In this document: positions 11,235 to 24,000 of the stretch, one piece after another | How the letters are laid out: each line of letters starts with the position of its first letter | Numbering within the stretch: position 1 is the first letter of the stretch | Assembly (NCBI GenBank): GCA_016630955.3 | Contig: CM049991.1 | Span: forward strand, 372,001 to 436,000 | DNA: 64,000 nt | From: Didymella arachidicola | Taxonomy: Eukaryota; Ascomycota; Dothideomycetes; Pleosporales; Didymellaceae | Reading direction: 5' to 3' | The notes under the pieces: generated by a model | What the model was told of the DNA's origin: nothing | The model's input: only the letters and a program-made list of their open reading frames with translations | Databases searched by the model: none | Made by a program: the position numbers and the translations under genes

Positions 11235-11593
11235 TTTGTCGGTTCTGTGAGGTTAGTCGTCGACGATGAGGGATCCTGTCGAAGAAGTTGGTCGCTCTTG
11301 TCCAGGTGTATTTCGAAAATCGCACACACGCTAAGTGGAGCCGTTCGCTAAGGTCATGGTGCGCCGCTATTGGTTGGCGAAAGGGCACGTGCGCAATGGT
11401 CGCAGAATATGACTTTGATCTGCTCGCTGCTGGAACCTCAAAACTTGTGTTGTAAGTGGGAAATTGAGTTTGCTGAGGATGACATGATCTCGTTCGATCT
11501 CGAATCATATTGATTCACAGGACTTTGTACAGTAGGACAACTTGAATGGTATCATATTCATATTCGAAGCGTGCTCTTTCGCGTCTTTTTTAC
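11235..11593. other. RPS4 promoter region / HOM2 3' flank
   Basis: A 359-bp spacer between two co-directional minus-strand genes. It must hold the RPS4 promoter. No further gene or repeat is visible. Confidence 0.5.
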
Positions 11594-12816
11594 CTAAGCA
11601 TATCCCTTGAGGACAGCCGCCTCAGCATTCAATATCGACGAACCCGCAGCGCCAATAACAGTGTTGTGGCTCAGCGCAACAAACTTGATATCAAAGATGC
11701 CCGACTCATCCTCACGCACACGACCAACACTGACAGCATACCCGCGATCCGTCTCCCTGTCCAGCCTAGGCTGCGGTCTGTCAGGCTGATCCATAACCAC
11801 GATCGCCTTCTCAGGCGCCGAAGGTGCACCCAGCTTCTGCACATCCGACACGTACTCGCGCATCGCCTGTTTGACCTCCTCCGCACTGGGCGGTGGGCGG
11901 CGCTGGAAGCGCAGCGAGACGCACGCCGTGTGTCCGTCGAGCACAGGCACGCGGTTGCATGCGGCGGAGATCTTCATGGGGCGGTCGACGAAGCCGGTGA
12001 CGGAGTCGTTGACACCGCCCAGGATCTTAGAGGCCTCGGTCTCCAGCTTGTCTTCTTCGCCGGAGATGAAGGGCACCACGTTATCGATGATGTCCATGCT
12101 CGATACGCCGGGGTAGCCCGCGCCGGATACCGCTTGCATAGTGACGACGGAGACCTGATCGATGGGGCCGAATTTCTCGAGCGCGGCAAAGGGGATCACT
12201 ATGCCAATGACGGCGCAGTTGGAGTTGCAGACCAGGAAGCCTTTCTGTAGCTTGTGGTGTTCTCGCTGGTGCTTGATCACGTCGAGATGTGGGAGGTTGA
12301 CGGTAGGGACGACAAGGGGGACGAGAGGGTCGCGGCGGTAGTTCTTTGCGTTGGAGAAGACGGCAAGATTAGCCTTAAGGAAGGACATCTCTGCGTACCG
12401 TCAGCAGTCAATCTGCGCATAGTTTTGCTTGCACATACCAACTTCTCCGGCGACATCGCTGTCGAGTCCAGAGAAGACCAAGTCGCACTCTGCGAACTCC
12501 TCTGCTGTGCACTTCTTCACAACCAGATCGCCAATGCGCTCCGAAAAAGGCAAAGCCTGCTTCCACTTGACAGCATCCTTATACTTCTTGCCTGCTGAGC
12601 GCTCAGAAGCACCGACAGCGTGCAGAACAAAGTGCGGGTGAAGCTGCAACAGCAAGATGAAGCGCTGACCAACAGAGCCCGTGGCGCCAAGCACACCTGC
12701 AATTGTGAGCACTTTGTTAAATTCGCGGGGGCAATTGCCATACCGCACTTCTTCTTGGGGAAATTCCTGTTGTTCGATGTAAAGCTTACGGCGTCCATGT
12801 TTGCTGGTAGTGACAT
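11594..12816 (-). CDS. HOM2: Aspartate-semialdehyde dehydrogenase
   Basis: The enzyme reduces beta-aspartyl phosphate to aspartate semialdehyde with NADPH, the branch step to threonine, methionine and isoleucine. Exons 12744-12816, 12439-12696 and 11594-12390 give 375 aa. The NADP-binding GATGSVGQRF lies at about 28-37. The catalytic cysteine is in CNSNC (C169). The NRVPVLDGHT segment supplies the expected conserved arginine and histidine. Length matches fungal Hom2 plus a slightly extended N-terminus; ATG 12798 (MDAV) would shorten it by six residues. The PKKKCGVLGATG join across intron 1 matches the family, which supports the small first exon. It is the upstream neighbour of eS4 and is followed by D-lactate dehydrogenase on the same strand. 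Confidence 0.96.
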
Positions 12817-13123
12817 GGTAGAATTGAGTCAATCGGCGTTCAATAAGTTTATGAGCGATGACGCTGCTGGCGGGGTGATCTGGATTGGTGGAGATCGCAG
12901 CCAGACGCCGACTGCGGAGCGGGAGTCCGCGAACAGCAAATTTCACAACCAGTCAACCACTGACATCGGCAGTACCGGCGATTGGTAGGTCTTGTAAGAA
13001 GATGTGAAATCTATGTCGTGATGCTGAAGAGAGTTATGTAGCTACGTGCTCCGCAAATGCTGTATCGTCAGACATCCTCCCTATGCGAAACAGGATGCGC
13101 CGAATGAATGTTGCAGGCTCACC
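12817..13123. other. Spacer between HOM2 and D-lactate dehydrogenase
   Basis: 307 bp between the HOM2 start and the stop of the next minus-strand gene. Presumed HOM2 promoter. Nothing else is visible. Confidence 0.45.
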
Positions 13124-15272
13124 TCATGCCTTCGCATCCATGATCTTGCCCGGATTCATGAGCCAATACGGATCAAGGGCGCCCTTGATGCTCCTCATAA
13201 CGTTGATTGTGTCGAGTCCGAGCTCTTTCTGTAGAGACGACTTCTTGCCCAATCCAATGCCGTGTTCGCCGGTGCAGGTGCCTTCCATCTCGAGCGCACG
13301 CTCGACCATGTCGTGTACACACTTCTCGACAGCTGCGCGCTCCTTGGGATCTTTGCTGTTATACATGATGCTTTCGTGGAAGTTGCCATCACCAATGTGG
13401 CCTAGGATGCTGGCAAAGAGACCCAGGTCGTCCATCTCTTTCTTTGAGATCTCTGCCATGTTGTCAGTGTGAGATTGCCACCAGGAGCCTGATATCCATA
13501 CCAATGATATCTGGCAGTCTCGAGATAGGAACAGCGACGTCTGTTGACCAGACTTCGTCCCCCTCTCTGCGGATTGCCATCATACTCCATAACGATTCTT
13601 TGCGTGCTGACCAAAGCTGTTTGCCTTCTTCGGCGGTCTTTGCAAACTCGAAGTCCCCGCTCTTGTGCTGCTTGGAGATGTCCTTCACCAGTTGAATGTT
13701 TTCCCGAACCTGTCCAAATCAGCTTGCTTGTCATACCTTGAAAATATCGCAAAGACTCACTCCTGCCTTAGTGCCGGAGAACCTGTTCAAAATGCTTAGC
13801 ATTCGTTCAAGAGATGCGTCCCATGATAGGGACTTACTTGAAGAACATGGTTGGCACCTCCTTCCATTTTCTGTGCGTCGACCCAGCCTTGTTGATCACA
13901 CCCATCTGCACGTCATCCATGATCTCCATGGCAGCTACCGGAATGCCGGCTCGCAGCACCTTAGAGGCTGCCGCTGCTGCATCACGGATCGTAGGGAATG
14001 TGACAACAGCAACACTTGTCTCTTGAGGAATGACTGCGAGCTTCAACGTGATCTCAGTGACGATACCTAACGTGCCCTCTGACCCCACGAAGAGGTTTGT
14101 GAGGTTGTATCCAGCTGAGGATTTCCTGCGCCATGTCAGCAGCGGGCTTGTTCGGAAGGGCACCGGTCGCCTACCTTGGTCGCTTTCTTGTCTTTATGAC
14201 TGTCCCGTCAGCCAACACGACGGTCAAGTTGATGACCCACTCTTTCATTGTGCCATATCGCACGGCATTCGTTCCACTGTCACACTTTCAGTATAATTGT
14301 CACCTGTTCACCGGTGATGTTGTTACCTGCAGTTCGTGCCGACCATGCCGCCGATCCTGGCCTATCTTCATCATTAGCGAGATCCGGGTTACCAGTCTGG
14401 GAGGTACCGGTGCATGTCGGAACCTCGAAAATGCATCACTTACAGATGGCCCAGGATCCACAGGAAAGAACAATCCAGAGTCTTTGATCTGATCGTTCAA
14501 GCTCATCCAAGGCACAGAGGGCTGTACCACGACGTCCATACTGCAAATCTCACATCAGCCCTGTGACGACTTTACTTCACCGGGATATTGGGCTTACTCA
14601 TCAGCATGTAGCGCGAGCACCTGATCCATGAATGTGAAGTCGATGCTCATGCCGCCGAATGGTGCTGCGAAGTTGGCCTCGAGACTTGAGCCTCCAGAAT
14701 ATGGGACTACTAGATATCAGCCCTTGTGCCTCAAAATCGCTGTTTGGCCATACTCATGGGAATCCTGTATTTGTGGCACACTTGCGCAAGCTGGGACACC
14801 TCTTCTGTGGATTTGGGGTAGGCGACTGCCACTGGCAATTGATCGATATTGATTGATGACCACTCCGAGTAGCCGTGCCTGTGGAGATCTTCATCGTCTG
14901 TACTTATGGCGTCTTCGCCAAACGCCGCCCTGAGTTCGTCGATGGCCTATCCGTTCTTAGTGTATTGCATCGCTGCCGTAAAGTCTGATCACGTGCCTTC
15001 TCCATCTCTGTCTTTGTAGCATACTGCGGTCCCATGGCTTTCGTCCATGGTAGCTGCAGTTTCGAGCCGTCGTTGATCCCATACAAGTAAGTCGCTGATC
15101 CGGTGAAAGCCGAGAAAAGCAGTACCCGGCCTGTTGTCCAAAACGCTTTTTGTGAATGTACAGATCCCGCTTTCGTGGTTTGGCTCGGCCCAGTCGTTTT
15201 TGATCGCAAGGCACCACGTCTAAGAACAGGCAAGGCAGACTGCCTCAGTTTTGCAATCGGTTGACGAAACAT
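13124..15272 (-). CDS. DLD1: Mitochondrial D-lactate dehydrogenase (cytochrome c), ten exons
   Basis: An FAD enzyme oxidising D-lactate to pyruvate and passing electrons to cytochrome c at the inner membrane. Exons on the minus strand: 14997-15272, 14754-14946, 14598-14706, 14444-14540, 14327-14361, 14175-14276, 13838-14125, 13761-13782, 13502-13709 and 13124-13452. All phases agree and total 552 aa. Residues 1-45 are basic and Ser-rich (mitochondrial presequence), followed by a hydrophobic segment at 49-65. The FAD-binding PCMH core has IPYSGGSSLEANFAAPFGG near 157-175, GGMVGTNCSGTNAVRYG and GSEGTLGIVTEI. The C-terminal FAD-oxidase domain has GHIGDGNFHE and GEHGIGLGKK. Intron 1 needs a GC donor (AG|GCACGT); exon 8 is only 22 nt. 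Family assignment is secure, and the exon map is consistent end to end. Confidence 0.93.
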
Positions 15273-16529
15273 CGCACAGTCAGTCAAAGACACAAAGTGA
15301 GGTCAAAGTAAGCTGTGCGGCAGTAAGTGAGACTAAAAGGCATCCAATTTCAACGCCCATGGGGGTCACGCGGTAAGCGCGAAACTACGGGAATAGGCAG
15401 AGGCATGAAGTCAAGCACAGCAGTGGGACTCAGGAGCCGTTCGAGGGCTGAAGAACCCTCAAGAAGCGGGTCGTAGGCGGGGGTAGCCTCGGACTAGACA
15501 CTGTTGGCGCTACGAGTCTCGCAAGCATCATGTCGAGCTGCGGCGCACAGGTAATGCCACAGAGGTTTCAAGGCGTGGGAGGCTGACGATATTTGATCAT
15601 CCTACCCAAACTTGCGGCTCGCCCAGCAACGTGCGATGGATGTGCTGCATGGTCATCTGCAAGGGGCCTGTAAAAAGCAAGGTAATTGCGGGGAAGCGAC
15701 AGTTGTGTGCATTGTGGACAAGAATCCGGGTAACGTTCCGACCTCTAGCCGTCGCGTGACGAGGCTCGTTGGATCTTTGAGCCGACGCATATGAGCAACG
15801 CTTCATTGTTAGTAGTAGCAGATGTTGCGCATACAACAGCTGCACGTTGTGATCTGAGTTGCGGTCGTACTGAACGTAGTTAGCCGCTAGCTCAAATCAC
15901 AAGGAGTTTCCTCAAAAACTTGAGGCTCTTGATTTTCAACAAATGCAGCGAAGCATCGCTCTGTATGCATGGAAACTATTCATCAGTGGTCATTGGACGT
16001 CGGTCATACAATTACTCATAACACCACCGAGCCCATGTCGGTGCAGCGCATGCACGTAAGGTGAGCAGGCGCGTGGGGGTACACGCTGCGTCCGTTATCC
16101 CACTCTTGCGCCTCGATACGATCTTAGGGCCTTTCGTGCTCGATGACAACGGGTCGCATAGCCAGTTCAAATGCCGCAGTGACGGCACACGACTGGGCTA
16201 GAACCAGAAGTCTTCCGAAGTCGTTTGGCGCTGGTGAAGCGCTGCGCTGCACAGGTGCATGCCCAACATAAGCAGCTGCCAAAAGCAACGAGAAGTCCGA
16301 ACTGTGCCCCCGTTGGAGAACGAGACCTGATGGAGGGATAAAAGTATGATGACGTCTGGTTCTACACACGAGGGGCGAAGTGGAGTCGACGCTGGTGATG
16401 GATTATGGGGCTACAGATGGCTGGCTGCTGTTGAAACGTGAGTGCGCGCGTGTTTCGCGGGGTTGCCAGGGAAGCGCAATCGCCCCAAACAAATTCGAAC
16501 ACGCTCCACCACGCGCATCTGGCCCTACT
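15273..16529. other. Divergent intergenic region
   Basis: About 1.26 kb between the DLD1 start (minus) and the next plus-strand gene. It should hold both promoters. Short frames of up to about 80 codons occur on either strand with no recognisable features. No repeat was seen. Confidence 0.5.
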
Positions 16530-19500
16530 ATGCACAACACAAGCCAACACATTATGGAGACGGCTTTCAGATCCGAATTATCGTCAGAACTGACCAGGAT
16601 TATCGATTGTCCTTACCCGGCTTCATTATCTGTGAGTACGCCCCCGCATCGACAACGGTGACCCGCCCTATCAAGCCACGGAAGATGTCAGCTACGTCGC
16701 AGCAGCAGAAGATTTTGGAGCCTCAACCACAGTGCTTCTGTTCGTTCGTATATCTTGTGCAGATCTTTACGATTCGTTCTGCAACATAAGAGCTAGGCAA
16801 AAGAATACGCACTTCAGAGCCGCAGGCTAATGTGCAGATACTGTAGAAACTAGAAGATCTTCTTACTCGTGCAGATGCAGTGGCGATACAAGCCTGCATT
16901 TACGATCGGTCACCGTGTGAAGTAACAAGATTGGCTGCGCTCATCTGCGATGCTTTGCCATTATGGGCGTATGCTTCACATATGTTGCAGCTGCTCTGTT
17001 CGTGCCGAAAGCCCTTACTTCGGCGTGTCTGGCTGATTTGATGCAGGCTGCTCTCCAGAGTTTAGTAAAAAGCTGTTACTGCAAAACCCAGGACTCCTCA
17101 ACACGTTGCTTGTGAAGGCAACCTCCTCGCAGCGAGATTTCGAAGACGTAAGTAGCACGCCGTAACTCGAAATCTTAGACTGACCTCTGTTAGTACCTGG
17201 AACTATGTGTGCGGCTCTTGTCCAAACCACTGCCAGAGTCCGTCTCGTTACCTGCGAGTGCCCAATCGTTTTTCCTTCGCGTTTTCGAGCGGGCCTCGCA
17301 GAATCCAGACGTGAGCACTCTTCAACCTGTATATAGCATGCTCAACGGAGCTTGCCGAAAGCTTCTTGCCCTTCTGCCGGCCGAGGTACGACAACAATTC
17401 GACCGGGAGCTGTGCCACATCTTATCTTCAAACGGAACTGGACAGAATTCTATGTTACTTCTCTGGTGCTTTGGGATAGTCGCCCTTGCCGAGCATCCCG
17501 AAGAGTTCAGTGAATCCCAGAACTTTGGTCTTGATCAGCCGATGTCGACATCAGGTTCTGAGAAGCAATGGAAGACCGCATCTGGGCGCAAGCTATTTGG
17601 CTCACCGAATGGAATGTACAAGACCATCAACTTGACCTACCTCAGTGTCATCTGGGCGACAAAAGGCGATGTGGGAGTCTCAGACGCCGAGGCTATCGAA
17701 GGCATACGGATCGCTGTGAGAACGTTGCACTTTGTGGACGTCGAAGCACAAGCGGGATGGCCAAACTCTAGCGCATTGGCGAAGAGCATATTTCCCAAAC
17801 TCCCAGCGAAGATATTACGTGAGGGCATCAACCCTGTGGTACAGCTTGAAGCCCTGTGCTTCTTCGCTATGATTGCCGGTCCGAGTAACCTTCCCATGGA
17901 GATCGTGACACAATACCAGTGCTGCTTAGCTTCACTTGAGCATCTCGCAGATCCGAATGCATTGCGGGAGATCTTGCTGGTTTCTCTTCCCATTTTTGCT
18001 GTAAGTGGACTGCTGGGTAGCAACTTGAAGCAGGCTAACCTTTACTAGCCGCAAATGCAAGACAGCTCACTCCGGGCATTGCTGTCAGACGTACTCGATG
18101 CTTGCGTCAGCGACTCCGCATCACATCCGTTGAGCAGTCTCGTCACACTGGTCGATACACTTTCTGCTGTATCTTTGACTTGCACAATCCTCAGCACAAA
18201 ATTGCTCCATGCTCTGTCGTCTACAACGTTGCAAGGGAAGGCTTGGAACCTCTTACGAAATGCTGCCTTGACCACAGACCTCGGTTGCCGTACGTACGTC
18301 GAGTCGTTGCATCGAGAGATGCTTGCTGCTACAATCTCATTGATCTTAAATCTCGCCATAACAGCGCGGCCTGAGGGGCTTTCACTGTCGCCTGAACTAA
18401 TTTCGGGCTTAATTTCTAGGCAGCGGAGTCTTCCCCACATTCCAAAGCAATGCTTACATTCGGCAAGCAATCTGAATGGTGTCTCGATATCACTGTTCCA
18501 GCAAGAGTCGACTCCGTTCACCGGACAGCATCTGCAAGACTGGAGGAATCGCCTCAAGTCAGAGCTGGAAAGCCAGAACTCATATCAGCGTGACTCGATC
18601 GTACGATCGGTAGCACAAATCTGCCAGGACCTCGAAACGCGCTGTAACACTGTGGAAGAGCCACTGCGCTGGGAGAAAGCGAGATCGCAAGAGCTTGAGC
18701 GGCGTGTTGAAGAGCTCAGTGAACAGGTGTCTTCACTCGAGTCACAAGCAGCAGATGATCGATTCCATCTTGACGGGCTGGAAGACGAAAAGCTTGGTCT
18801 TGCAGACGAGAAAGACCGCATTTCTGCCAAATTGGACGAACTGCGGTTGCGATTCGAAGAAGCCAATCGAGATGCTGACGAGGCGCTGCGCAACGCCAGA
18901 GAAGAGTTCAACGCTCGAGAGCTTGAGCTGCAGTCGACGATCTTAAATCACGAGGTGCAATTGCAGACGCGAGAGGGCACAGTCCGAGAGCTCAGCGGTA
19001 CCTTGAGCGACTTGAGAGACTCTCTCGAGCATACTGAGGAGGAACTCCGTGCTCTTTGTGAGCGATACGAAGGTCTGCAGGATTGCTTTAGCGACACCAG
19101 CCGCCAGCTAGATGACGAGCGTGAGGCAAAGTTCAGGCAATCAGAAGAAATACTGAGGCTCAAAGAGCGTGGTATCAATCTTGAACACCAGCTTCAGACC
19201 ACCGAGTCAGAACTGGAAGCAATTACAATGCAATTGAGTGATCTCGAAGTTAGTCACCAGGAGCTCAGGCAGTCCTCAGAGGAAGCACTGAGGGACATGG
19301 AGGTCAAGTATACAGCCGAAAGGGAAGCTTTCACCGCAAGAGTCGGAGAGGAACGCGACGAGTTGAATAATAAGCTCACCGATGCTGCTCAGGTCAATCG
19401 ACAGTTGAAGGACGCTCACGACAAGACCCGGAGAGAGCTTCATGCTCTGCAAGATAGCTTTTCGGCGCTAGAGACGAAAGCACAAGAGCTCGACATCTTA

Positions 19501-20178
19501 TGTCAAGAGCAAGAAGAGGAGCTAGAAGAGCTGAGAACCCTGCGCAGAAATGTACTGGCTTCGATGGGCCTCGCAACACAGAACCCTTTGGCGATTCGCT
19601 CAGCGTCTCGATCGCAGAAAGATGGGATGGTGCCGGAGACCCCACGCGAGCCACGCGAACATCGTCGTCGCAAGTCCGCGATCCAGACCCAGGATACTGC
19701 GCTGAAGGCCTCTGTAGCCGCTCAAGGCCTCAGCAATACTGCAACAGAGAATGTCGCAGATGTATCCTTCGCTTCATCAGGCCAAGAGTCGCAGAATGGC
19801 TCAACGCCCAAGCGCCAGAAACCTCGCCCATCGTTCAAAGTACCTACAATGCAGACGCCTTTCAACCAGAGGCCGGCTCTTGCATCACGCTCGACGTCGA
19901 AGAAGCTATCACCTGTGAAGCGTTCCGCGCTGCGGCAGATGTCCCCTAATCGCAGGCATACGACGGTAGGGTTTGCTGGGGTCTCCGAGACCGAGAACCA
20001 AAGGCAACTGCAGCAACCCGTCTCGACCGGGAAGAGGCGAGGTAGCCTCCACGGTGCATCACAGGAGGATTTTGACATGGACGACTTCCTTGCAGGAACA
20101 CCGTTCACTCCTGGCGCGTTCGCTTCGGGCACTGGGAGGCTCCCCGAAGACGACGAAGTGACGACGACTGAGTTGTAA
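16530..20178 (+). CDS. Helical-repeat plus coiled-coil protein of unknown function (1,096 aa)
   Basis: Exons 16530-16631, 16847-16997, 17047-17147, 17194-18000 and 18049-20178 join in frame. The first 500 or so residues are rich in alternating Leu/Ala helices (e.g. AALICDALPLWAYASHMLQLL), consistent with an ARM/HEAT-like solenoid. Residues about 555-890 are an almost unbroken heptad coiled coil rich in Glu/Leu/Arg. The last ~200 residues are basic and disordered with many Ser/Thr-Pro sites, ending in an acidic DFDMDDFLAGTPFTPGAF motif. A solenoid head with a coiled-coil stem recalls tethers such as Uso1/p115, but I see no sequence signature of that family. Exon 1 is the least certain part: it depends on a 215-nt first intron. 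ATG 16554 is an alternative start. Confidence 0.8.
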
Positions 20179-21098
20179 TGTTCTGTGACGTTCTCGTTCG
20201 TGCGGCTGGCTGGTGTTTGCAGTTGTGGTCTCTGCCCAATGGGAACTTGTGTATGGTGGCGTACATGGGTCCATTCGAGATTCAAGGACTACAATTTTCA
20301 TTTCCTATTTGTACTCTTGGACTCACCTTTACCTCTCGAACCTGCAGGTAGTATGAAGGTCATGCTCACCAACCTCTCTGGTCTATCTTCTCTCTACTAC
20401 TCTCGATCTAGGTTTCTTCGTGCCCGTATAGGCCACGACAGTCTCTCTATCTCCTTCCTTCAAGTTGAACCTCGTTTTCACAAGCGTCTTCGTGCGAGTG
20501 CGTACTAGTGATCTTGTCTCCGATCAACCGTGTCCTCAGACTATTGCCTTTGAAGCACTACTTCACCCTCCAATGCGACTGAGCAGCGCGGCCATCTAAA
20601 CGCAATCTACAACTTTCCAGGAATTCTCTTACCCAGTCTCAACGCCGTCGATGTCATCAGGTTTAGTTTGCGCCTACCTAGTCACACCTGCATGCCGAGC
20701 TCAAGTCGCCGCTCCTGCGATAGCAACATCATCTTAGACGCGAATAACGAGTACGCCCAGCCCAACACAATTAACACTACTCAATTACAACTGGAGAATT
20801 AAGCTGCTGTATTGTACTGAGATTGTACTCACGTTGCAAGCGCGCCGACCTTCACCTATCTGCTCGTCAGCCGCTAACCCACCGCTTCTTGCCAGACCAA
20901 AACGGAAGTCGCAAACAAACAGTATTTGCCACCACCCGCACCTCCTTCGAGCAAGCGCGCTGGTAAACAAGCCAAAGTTCTCCACATCATCACTACAATC
21001 AAAACCCACACCTCTAACACCATCCGCATCACCACATCCGACATCAGAGAGACATTGCGTCTCGCAGCCGATCTTTCTGCTGGTCTCCGGGCGGTATC
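20179..21098. other. Spacer upstream of the RdRP gene
   Basis: About 920 bp between two plus-strand genes. It carries the 3' end of the coiled-coil gene and the RdRP promoter and leader. The last 250 bp are rich in CA/CCA runs, resembling an untranslated leader. No gene was supported. Confidence 0.5.
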
Positions 21099-24000
21099 AT
21101 GCATTCCCAGGCCGCTGGCCGTACACCGACCGGCTATAGGAGCTACGGCTATAGGAGCTACGGCTCTCAAGGCGACGGCAACAGCTCAGACGGTCCCACA
21201 TGTACAAGTAGCTCTGGAAGCACCGGCAAAGAAGATGGTCCTACACGCCCCGTCATCAGGTTCTCCTCCAATGATGTCAGTCGTATGAGGACCCCCGAAC
21301 AGCATGTCAGCCGAGCCAATTCACCCACAGCGTTAGCGACCACGGCCAGCGAGCGCTCTTTCTTTTCACTGAACGGCCAGCAGATCAAAGAGACATACAA
21401 GCCTCGGTCTAGGGCTACAGTTAACCCAACGAAGCCTTCAACACAAGTTACACCCGCAATTCGCACCCGCACCCCTCCACAGCGAGTCTACACGCAGAAC
21501 GCATCCACCAGACCTCTCACTCGCAATACGCGTGGTCATTGGGCCTTGCAGCAAGAGTTCAAAGTGAAAATCTTTGGCATTCCCAAAAACCAGTGGACTA
21601 AAGATGTCTACTTCGCTATGTCTACTTATGGCAATGTGATCAAAGTCGATATGGAGCTGGGTAGCCGCGACAATGGCGCATGGGTAGTCTACCAGTAAGT
21701 CGAACCGCGTATCTCACATAGTCACCGCTGAGTTTGAACTTGCAGACCGCCACCTAAGAGTATCCCGTCACAGCTTCGCATCGGTCGAAGTTATGAGATC
21801 CGACAGCCCACTCTCTTCACTGTCTCCAGCCCGGTCAACTCAACGATCCAGTATCAGGAGACCAACATCCTATATGCCGATTCGATCAGCTTTGGTATAC
21901 AGACGGGTGACAAGATAATGGTAGATATGCATGACGTGCGTGCCGTCAGCCAAGTCCAGATCAAACTCAATCTGAGGCGCAAAGAGATCGGGATTCAATT
22001 CCCTCTGACGATCGACAAACAGAACCACAACTTCTCTTTCCGGCTGCCAATCTCACAGCTCTCTTGCATCTATAAGAAGGAGAATGGACATGACTCATCC
22101 TCCATGATCATCCCATTCGCTCGCCCTCCGCAATTTTTCGTACAGAAAAAGCCTACGATGGACGACGCCAGTCTATTCCCTGAGAAAGAACGTACATGGA
22201 ACGCTTGGAATATGATGTTCCGCGAGACAAACGTTGTCAATGATCGCGCACGGAGAGAGATGCAGGCATTACCACTCTTAGACGGCAGAGACTCGGCAAT
22301 CATCGACATAGGTAAGCCTGTGAGCATTTTTTGAAGAATTTCAAGTAACCAAACCTCTAGGCCGCTGGAGGAGTTACCGATTAACATTTAGATCAAACAT
22401 TCTCTCCGGACCACAGTTCGATGAGTTCCGTAACGCGCTCGATGATTTCGGCGTCGCGCTTCAAGACTGCGAGCAATTCTCTACAAGCTCAGAGCGACCG
22501 TCTCCACTCTCCACAATGCTGGAAGAGGAGTATACAGGAACACATTCCTATCTATCGGCTCCACAGAAAGCATCGTCTACATTTGACCTTGCATCCGATC
22601 TTGTTCATTTGAGCTTTCCGGTGCGCTATCAACTCGAAGCTTGCTTGTCCAACGGCTTCATCAACGAGAGCAATATAACCCGCACGTTTCTCGAAGCTCT
22701 TCAAGCGCTGGACCCTTCTCCAGCTACTCATATCCTCGAACGTGTCGTCGACAAGCAGCATATCTATTACGACCCTATGGAGATCTTCAAGATGCGCACG
22801 AAGTTCACATCTCGAAAGCCTATTCCAAAGCATTGTGTGATGCAACGATCTGTCAATATCACGCCCACAATGATGCATGTCAGCTCACCAGTCATGGAAA
22901 TATCAAATCGCATAACCCGTCAATACCTTGCGGACTCTGACCGTTTCATCCGGGTCAAGTTTACTGATGAGCAGGGAGAGGGTGCTCTGAGAAACACTCC
23001 CGGTGGTAGACACGATGCACTCTTCAATCGTGTCAGCCGGGCGATAAGAAATGGCATCGTCGTTGCCGGTCGATACTACGAGTTCCTCGCCTTCGGAAAC
23101 TCTCAATTTCGAGAGGCCGGGGCCTACTTCTACGCACCGACGTCCACGAAGTCAGCGCATGACATCCGTGTGACCCTCGGTCGCTTTGATCATATCAAGA
23201 CTGTCGCCAAGTATGGTGCTCGGCTGGGGCAGTGCTTCTCTACAACCCGTGCTATGCAAACCACTGTGACTGTGCGTACCATCGACGATATCGAGCGCAA
23301 TGGCTACAATTTTACGGACGGGGTTGGCAAACTGTCTCTTTTTCTTGCTCAGATGGCGGCGCAAGAACTCGGTTTGCAAAATGCCTTTGAGGACCCACCA
23401 TCCCTATACCAATTTCGCTTGGGCGGCTGCAAGGGCGTGCTCGCGCTCGACCCAGCCATCAAGAAGACAGAAGTCCACATTCGGCAGAGCCAATTCAAGT
23501 TTGAAGCCCTGTACAATGGGCTCGAGATCATCCGCTGCTCGTCTCTCGCCACGCCGTTCTTCAATCGACAGATCATCGTCGTGTTGTCGGATTTGGGCGT
23601 GGCAGACAACGTCTTCATTCGAAAGCAGCAGCAAATGGTCAACACTTATGAGCTGGCCATGACAGACAAAGCCGAAGCACTGAACTGCCTTCTGAAACAC
23701 ATCGACATGAACCAGACGACTCTCACCATGGCCAGCATGGTGCTAGATGGCTTCCTCAACACCCGCGAGCCCTTCATGATGTCTCTCTTGCATCTTTGGC
23801 GCGCGAGCACCATAAAAGAGCTCAAAAAGAAGGCTCGTATCGCAATAGATGATGGTGCCTTCGTACTGGGTTGTATCGACGAGTCCGGCACTCTGCAAGG
23901 TCATCGCGATGAGCCTCAATCTCGCCCCGACGCCACTAGAGAAGAAAAGCTTGCCACCCTGCCTGAGATCTTCATACAAATAGATGATACAAGCAATAAG

